From the NCBI GenBank assembly GCA_013360195.1, contig JABWCQ010000008.1, forward strand, positions 1-64,000: a stretch of 64,000 nucleotides of DNA. The letters are read 5' to 3'. Numbering within the stretch: the stretch's first letter is position 1; each line of letters starts with the position of its first letter. Position numbers and translations under genes: made by a program. Under the pieces are notes generated by a model. It had not been told where the DNA came from and did no database searches. It saw only the letters and a list, made by a program, of their open reading frames with translations. Origin of the DNA: a bacterium (GTDB lineage: Bacteria > Electryoneota > RPQS01). Positions 60,327-64,000 of this stretch are shown in pieces.

Positions 60327-62746
60327 TGAGGATATTGCTGCTGCTATGGTGTGCCGTGCCGCTCTTTGCTCAGCCCGCTGAATGGCAGGCACGCGGGCGC
60401 GGCGGAGGCGGAGGTCAATTCAATCCGAGTATCTCGCCGCACAATTCCGACGAGTTTTACATCGGCTGTGACATGAGTGAGTGGTTTCACACCACCGACG
60501 GCGGACAAACTTTCGACGTTGTGGACTTCCGCCAACTGTCATCCAGTCCGCTCTGTGTCGTTCGCTTCACCAACGACCCGCAGATTCTGTATGCGCTCGA
60601 CCAGAACTTCGGTGCACGGCCCTACAAATCGACGGACGGCGGTGTGACGTGGTTTCCCATCAGTGACCCGACCGATGAAGACGCATACAATCTGTTCGTG
60701 GACTACAACAATCCCAGTCGCGTGATTGTGAGCTCCTATACGAACCTGTATTTTTCGAGCAACGGCGGCACGAGCTTTTCGTCTCGCTACAGTGATTCCA
60801 ACGGTCTGCATTTGGCTGGCGCGTTTTTTCATGCGGATACGATTTATGTTGGCACGGACCTCGGTCTGCTGCGCTCGATAAACGGCGGGCAGGTATTTGC
60901 TCCGATGTCGACCTTTGGGATTTCCGCAGGTCAAGCAATGATTTCCTTTGCCGGAAGCGTCACCGGTTCGACCGTGAGATTTCTGTGTACGACCGCGCCG
61001 CAGGCAGATGTCTATCCCGGCATCGGCGGAGCGGATTTTGAAATCACGGAAGGGCTCTACACCTACACACTCGGCGACCCGAACTGGGTGAATCGCTTGG
61101 CAAGTCTGCCTGCGGGTTCAATTCCGTTTTATGTCGGCATGTCGATAAATGAAATTGATACCTTGTGGGCGGCCGGAACCAATCCGCCGTTTTATCATCC
61201 GCACATTCTGCGTTCAGCAAATGGAGGCACCTCGTGGCAAAGCGTCATGCAGACGGTGAACAACGTGAATGTGCAGACCGGCTGGTGCGGACAAGGCGGA
61301 GACGAAGGCTGGGGCTGGGCGGGCAACGCGCTCGGATTCACCGTCGCGCCGAACAATCCGTGGCAATGTATTATTACCGACTATGGATTTCCGCACATGA
61401 CCACCGACGGTGGACAGACATTTCGCGCACTGTATGTGCATCCCGACGACTTGAATCCGAGCGGAGCCAACACGCCGCAGGGATTATTTTATCGCTCCAA
61501 CGGTCTCGAACCGACGAGCGTATGGCACCTGCACTGGTCGAGCCCGACACGTCTGTTTGCCAGTTGGACGGACATCACCGCAGGCTACAGCATCGACGGC
61601 GGCGAGACGTGGGGAAGACCGAACATTGACAACAACAACGCCTACTCGGTGAACACCGTTTATCACGTCGTGCAACATCAGAACGGTATGATGTACGGCG
61701 CGGCAAGCTCTGTTCACGACCTGTATCAGAGCACTTATCTGACCGATGCGCGCATTGACGGCGGTGACGGACAAATTTGGATGTCCGGTGATTCGGGAAG
61801 CACGTGGACGATGATGCACAATTTCACCTATCCTGTAATCTGGCTCGCGCTCGACCCGACCAATCCCGAGCGGATGTACGCGAGTGTCGTGCACTCCACA
61901 CAGGGCGGCATCTTCCGCACGAACAATCTCTCGGCGGGAGCAGGCTCGTCGTGGACGCGCACCGCCATTCCGCCGCGCACGGAAGGGCATCCCTACATTG
62001 TTGAGGTGCTGAACGACGGCACGGTGGTCTGCACTTATTCCGGCAGACGCACGACGCAATTCACCTACAGCTCGGGCACGTTTGTCTCCACCAATCAAGG
62101 CACGAGCTGGACCGACCGCTCCGACTCGATGATGGTTTATTGGACCAAGGATGTCGTGATTGACCCGCATGATGACACACAAAACACGTGGTATGTGGCT
62201 GTGCATCGCGGTTGGGGCGGTCCGCCCAATGACCGCGGCGGAGTCTTCCGCTCCACCAATCGCGGGGTCAGTTGGACACGAATTTGTGATGAACTCTACA
62301 GCGAGTCTATTGCCATTCATCCCGACAATCCCGACATTGCCTATGTGACGACCGAAGAGAGCGGATTGTTTTACACGGAGAATTTGAGCGACGCGGCTCC
62401 CGACTGGATTCAACTGTCCGAATACCCGTTCATGCATCCCCAGCGCGTGTTCTTTAGTCCGTACAACTCGAACGAGGTGTGGGTAACGAGCTTCGGCAAC
62501 GGCATGAGAAAAGGAACCACAGGCGGGCTTGATGCGCCGCAAAACTTGACGATTACCGCAGTCGGCGACTCGCTCTCCTGCAGATGGCAGGCTGTCCCCG
62601 GCGCGGCGAACTACTTCATCTGGTCAAGCGACAACCCGGGCGCTCCGTTTGAAGATTACACGCTCGAATTAAGCACATCGGCGGTGTCGGCGATGCTCGC
62701 GCTGCCCGCAAATTATCAACGTGTCTATGTGGTTACGGCTGAGTAG
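60323..62746 (+). CDS. Secreted BNR/sortilin-type propeller protein
   Basis: 807 residues from the ATG at 60323 (ATGATGA overlap; a GTG two codons upstream is possible); signal MMRILLLLWCAVPLFAQ. Repeated BNR-like strands (HTTDGGQTFDVVDF, KSTDGGVTWFPIS, RSANGGTSW, STNRGVSWTRI) form a sortilin/GH74-like double propeller across residues ~25-735. The last ~70 residues are an Fn3-like domain (APQNLTITAVGDSLSCRWQA). Glycosidase activity is possible but no catalytic pair can be assigned. It overlaps the chitinase start by 20 bp. Confidence 0.75.
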   Translation: MMRILLLLWCAVPLFAQPAEWQARGRGGGGGQFNPSISPHNSDEFYIGCDMSEWFHTTDGGQTFDVVDFRQLSSSPLCVVRFTNDPQILYALDQNFGARPYKSTDGGVTWFPISDPTDEDAYNLFVDYNNPSRVIVSSYTNLYFSSNGGTSFSSRYSDSNGLHLAGAFFHADTIYVGTDLGLLRSINGGQVFAPMSTFGISAGQAMISFAGSVTGSTVRFLCTTAPQADVYPGIGGADFEITEGLYTYTLGDPNWVNRLASLPAGSIPFYVGMSINEIDTLWAAGTNPPFYHPHILRSANGGTSWQSVMQTVNNVNVQTGWCGQGGDEGWGWAGNALGFTVAPNNPWQCIITDYGFPHMTTDGGQTFRALYVHPDDLNPSGANTPQGLFYRSNGLEPTSVWHLHWSSPTRLFASWTDITAGYSIDGGETWGRPNIDNNNAYSVNTVYHVVQHQNGMMYGAASSVHDLYQSTYLTDARIDGGDGQIWMSGDSGSTWTMMHNFTYPVIWLALDPTNPERMYASVVHSTQGGIFRTNNLSAGAGSSWTRTAIPPRTEGHPYIVEVLNDGTVVCTYSGRRTTQFTYSSGTFVSTNQGTSWTDRSDSMMVYWTKDVVIDPHDDTQNTWYVAVHRGWGGPPNDRGGVFRSTNRGVSWTRICDELYSESIAIHPDNPDIAYVTTEESGLFYTENLSDAAPDWIQLSEYPFMHPQRVFFSPYNSNEVWVTSFGNGMRKGTTGGLDAPQNLTITAVGDSLSCRWQAVPGAANYFIWSSDNPGAPFEDYTLELSTSAVSAMLALPANYQRVYVVTAE

Positions 62747-64000
62747 CATTCTGCTTCTGTGTTTGACAGCTCATGCAGAACATATTGTCGGATATTATCC
62801 GAGTTGGGCTATCTACGCGCGGAACTATCTGGTGACCGACATTCCCGCCGAACATCTGACGCACATCAACTACGCGTTTGCCAATATCGTCAACGGAGAG
62901 ATTGCGCTCGGTGATTCGTATGCCGACATTGACCGCTTCTACCCCGGCGATTGCTGGGACCCGGGCTGTGAGCGCGGCAACTTTCATCAACTGCGCATTT
63001 TGAAGCATCAGCATCCGCAACTGAAAACGCTGATTTCCGTCGGCGGTTGGACATGGAGTGAGAACTTTTCCGATGCCGCTGCCACTCCCGCCGCGCGTGA
63101 GCTGTTTGCCAACTCGTGCGCCGAGTTCATCATGGAGCACGGCTTTGACGGCGTTGACCTCGATTGGGAGTATCCTGTGTTCGGCGGTGATTGGGATGTC
63201 GAGCATCGCCCCGAGGATGGCGCAAATCTGACGCTGCTGTGCAATCGCATTCGCACAAAACTCGATTCACTCGAAGCATTGAACGGACGACCGTACTTAC
63301 TCACGCTCGCCACGTCCGCCGGCGGCGAGCACATTGACGACCTCGAACTGCCGCAGCTTTCGAATGCAGTGGACTTTTTCAATGTGATGACCTACGATTT
63401 CCAAGGCGCGTGGAGCGCCTTCACCGGATTCAACGCGCCGCTCTATGCCGATCCCGATGATCCGTTTGCCGAACCGGAGCACTCGACGTTCAATTTGCAC
63501 GCTGCCATGCAGCACTATGTCGCCGACGGTGTGCCGCGCGATAAGCTGAATGCGGGGCTGGCATTTTACGGCAAGGGCTTCGGCAACGTTAACGATGCCA
63601 ACAACGGACTGTATCAGAGCTTCAGCGGCCCGTCGCCAAACGGCACGTGGGAGCCGGGAGTGTTTGACTATTGGCAGCTTGCACAAAGCTACGTCAATCA
63701 GAACGGCTACTCACGCTTCTTTCATCCGGTTTCGCGGGTTCCGTATTTGCACAATCCGGCGGCGAATATCTTCATCAGCTACGACGACACGGCATCTGTT
63801 CGCGAAAAGTGCGAGTACATTCTAACAGAGAATCTTGGCGGAGCGATGTTCTGGGAACTGGCTGCAGATCGCGACGGTGAACTACTGACAACGGTTCACA
63901 ACGCGTTTGAAAACGCCAATCAACTCGCCGCCCCGCAGGCTTTGACCGTCACGCGCATCGGCGACTCGCTCTCCTTCAGATGGCAGGCCGTCTCCGGTGC
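62727..64000 (+). CDS. Secreted GH18 chitinase, cut by the window end
   Basis: At least 424 residues, open to the last base. The ATG 62727 lies inside the previous gene (20-bp overlap); signal MWLRLSSILLLCLTAHA. A GH18 barrel follows: EHIVGYYPSWAIYARNY, THINYAFANI, LISVGGWTWSENFSD and the catalytic DGVDLDWEYP (DxxDxDxE, acid Glu at about residue 153). Then come VMTYDFQGAW, LAFYGKGFG and GGAMFWELAAD. It hydrolyses chitin or related GlcNAc glycans by substrate assistance. After it an Fn3-like domain begins (APQALTVTRIGDSLSFRWQA), nearly the same as the tail of the upstream protein. Confidence 0.93.
   Translation, partial: MWLRLSSILLLCLTAHAEHIVGYYPSWAIYARNYLVTDIPAEHLTHINYAFANIVNGEIALGDSYADIDRFYPGDCWDPGCERGNFHQLRILKHQHPQLKTLISVGGWTWSENFSDAAATPAARELFANSCAEFIMEHGFDGVDLDWEYPVFGGDWDVEHRPEDGANLTLLCNRIRTKLDSLEALNGRPYLLTLATSAGGEHIDDLELPQLSNAVDFFNVMTYDFQGAWSAFTGFNAPLYADPDDPFAEPEHSTFNLHAAMQHYVADGVPRDKLNAGLAFYGKGFGNVNDANNGLYQSFSGPSPNGTWEPGVFDYWQLAQSYVNQNGYSRFFHPVSRVPYLHNPAANIFISYDDTASVREKCEYILTENLGGAMFWELAADRDGELLTTVHNAFENANQLAAPQALTVTRIGDSLSFRWQAVSG

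Noticed and set aside
60323-62746. Calling the BNR/sortilin protein a sialidase
   Set aside because: BNR-like strands alone do not show sialidase activity; the Arg triad and catalytic Tyr/Glu could not be identified.

Overview
The window looks like part of the chromosome of an aerobic, Gram-negative bacterium of the FCB superphylum (Bacteroidota/Chlorobi-like or a related uncultured lineage; the sequence does not settle which). The main evidence is: several large secreted proteins ending in YPNPFN-type type IX secretion (T9SS) sorting domains; a complete Alternative Complex III (ActA-F) operon next to an A2-type haem-copper oxidase; many lipoproteins with lipoboxes; and a TonB-dependent receptor with a carboxypeptidase-regulatory-like N-terminus. 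No rRNA, tRNA, CRISPR array, transposase or integrase was seen.

Layout. 1-4.5 kb: the end of a fibronectin-type repeat protein, then a compact operon (DUF1499, DUF2141, SAM methyltransferase, LolD-like ATPase) and two small lipoproteins. 4.6-6.6 kb (minus): a secreted S9 prolyl oligopeptidase. 6.8-34.5 kb: an island of exported proteins. It holds an FG-GAP propeller protein with duplicated modules, two pairs of 'small Cys-rich exported protein + right-handed beta-helix protein', a giant sortilin/BNR protein with about 35 tandem ~94-residue beta-domains (reading frame broken at about 22.74 kb), a GH172/DUF2961-like protein and a heparinase II/III-like protein. 35-50.3 kb: the respiratory block actA-actB-actC-actD-actE-(outer-membrane barrel)-actF-dihaem cytochrome c-coxB-coxA-ctaA-ctaB-ctaG-small TM ORF-coxC. 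50.6-51.5 kb: a thioredoxin-like exported protein. 51.5-57.8 kb (minus): a probable metal-handling operon (Cys-rich membrane protein, TonB receptor with a CxxC plug, tandem YHS-like protein, YncE-like lipoprotein, small YHS-like protein, barrel, lipoprotein). 58-64 kb: an orphan phage-replisome-like winged-helix protein, then three overlapping secreted-protein genes (PQQ-type sugar dehydrogenase, BNR/sortilin propeller, GH18 chitinase cut by the window end).

How it fits together. ACIII would oxidise menaquinol and pass electrons through its cytochromes and the membrane-anchored dihaem cytochrome to an aa3 oxidase whose subunit II has no fused cytochrome c. ctaA, ctaB and ctaG supply haem A and the CuB site. 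The secreted island and the 58-64 kb cluster suggest a surface-attached scavenger of polysaccharides and proteins. The minus-strand operon probably moves a transition metal, perhaps copper, to cell-envelope enzymes; this is inference.

The most notable regulatory signals are in front of the two Cys-rich genes. One has an 11-G homopolymer inside the 17-bp spacer of a near-consensus promoter (possible phase variation). The other has a palindrome in the promoter spacer.
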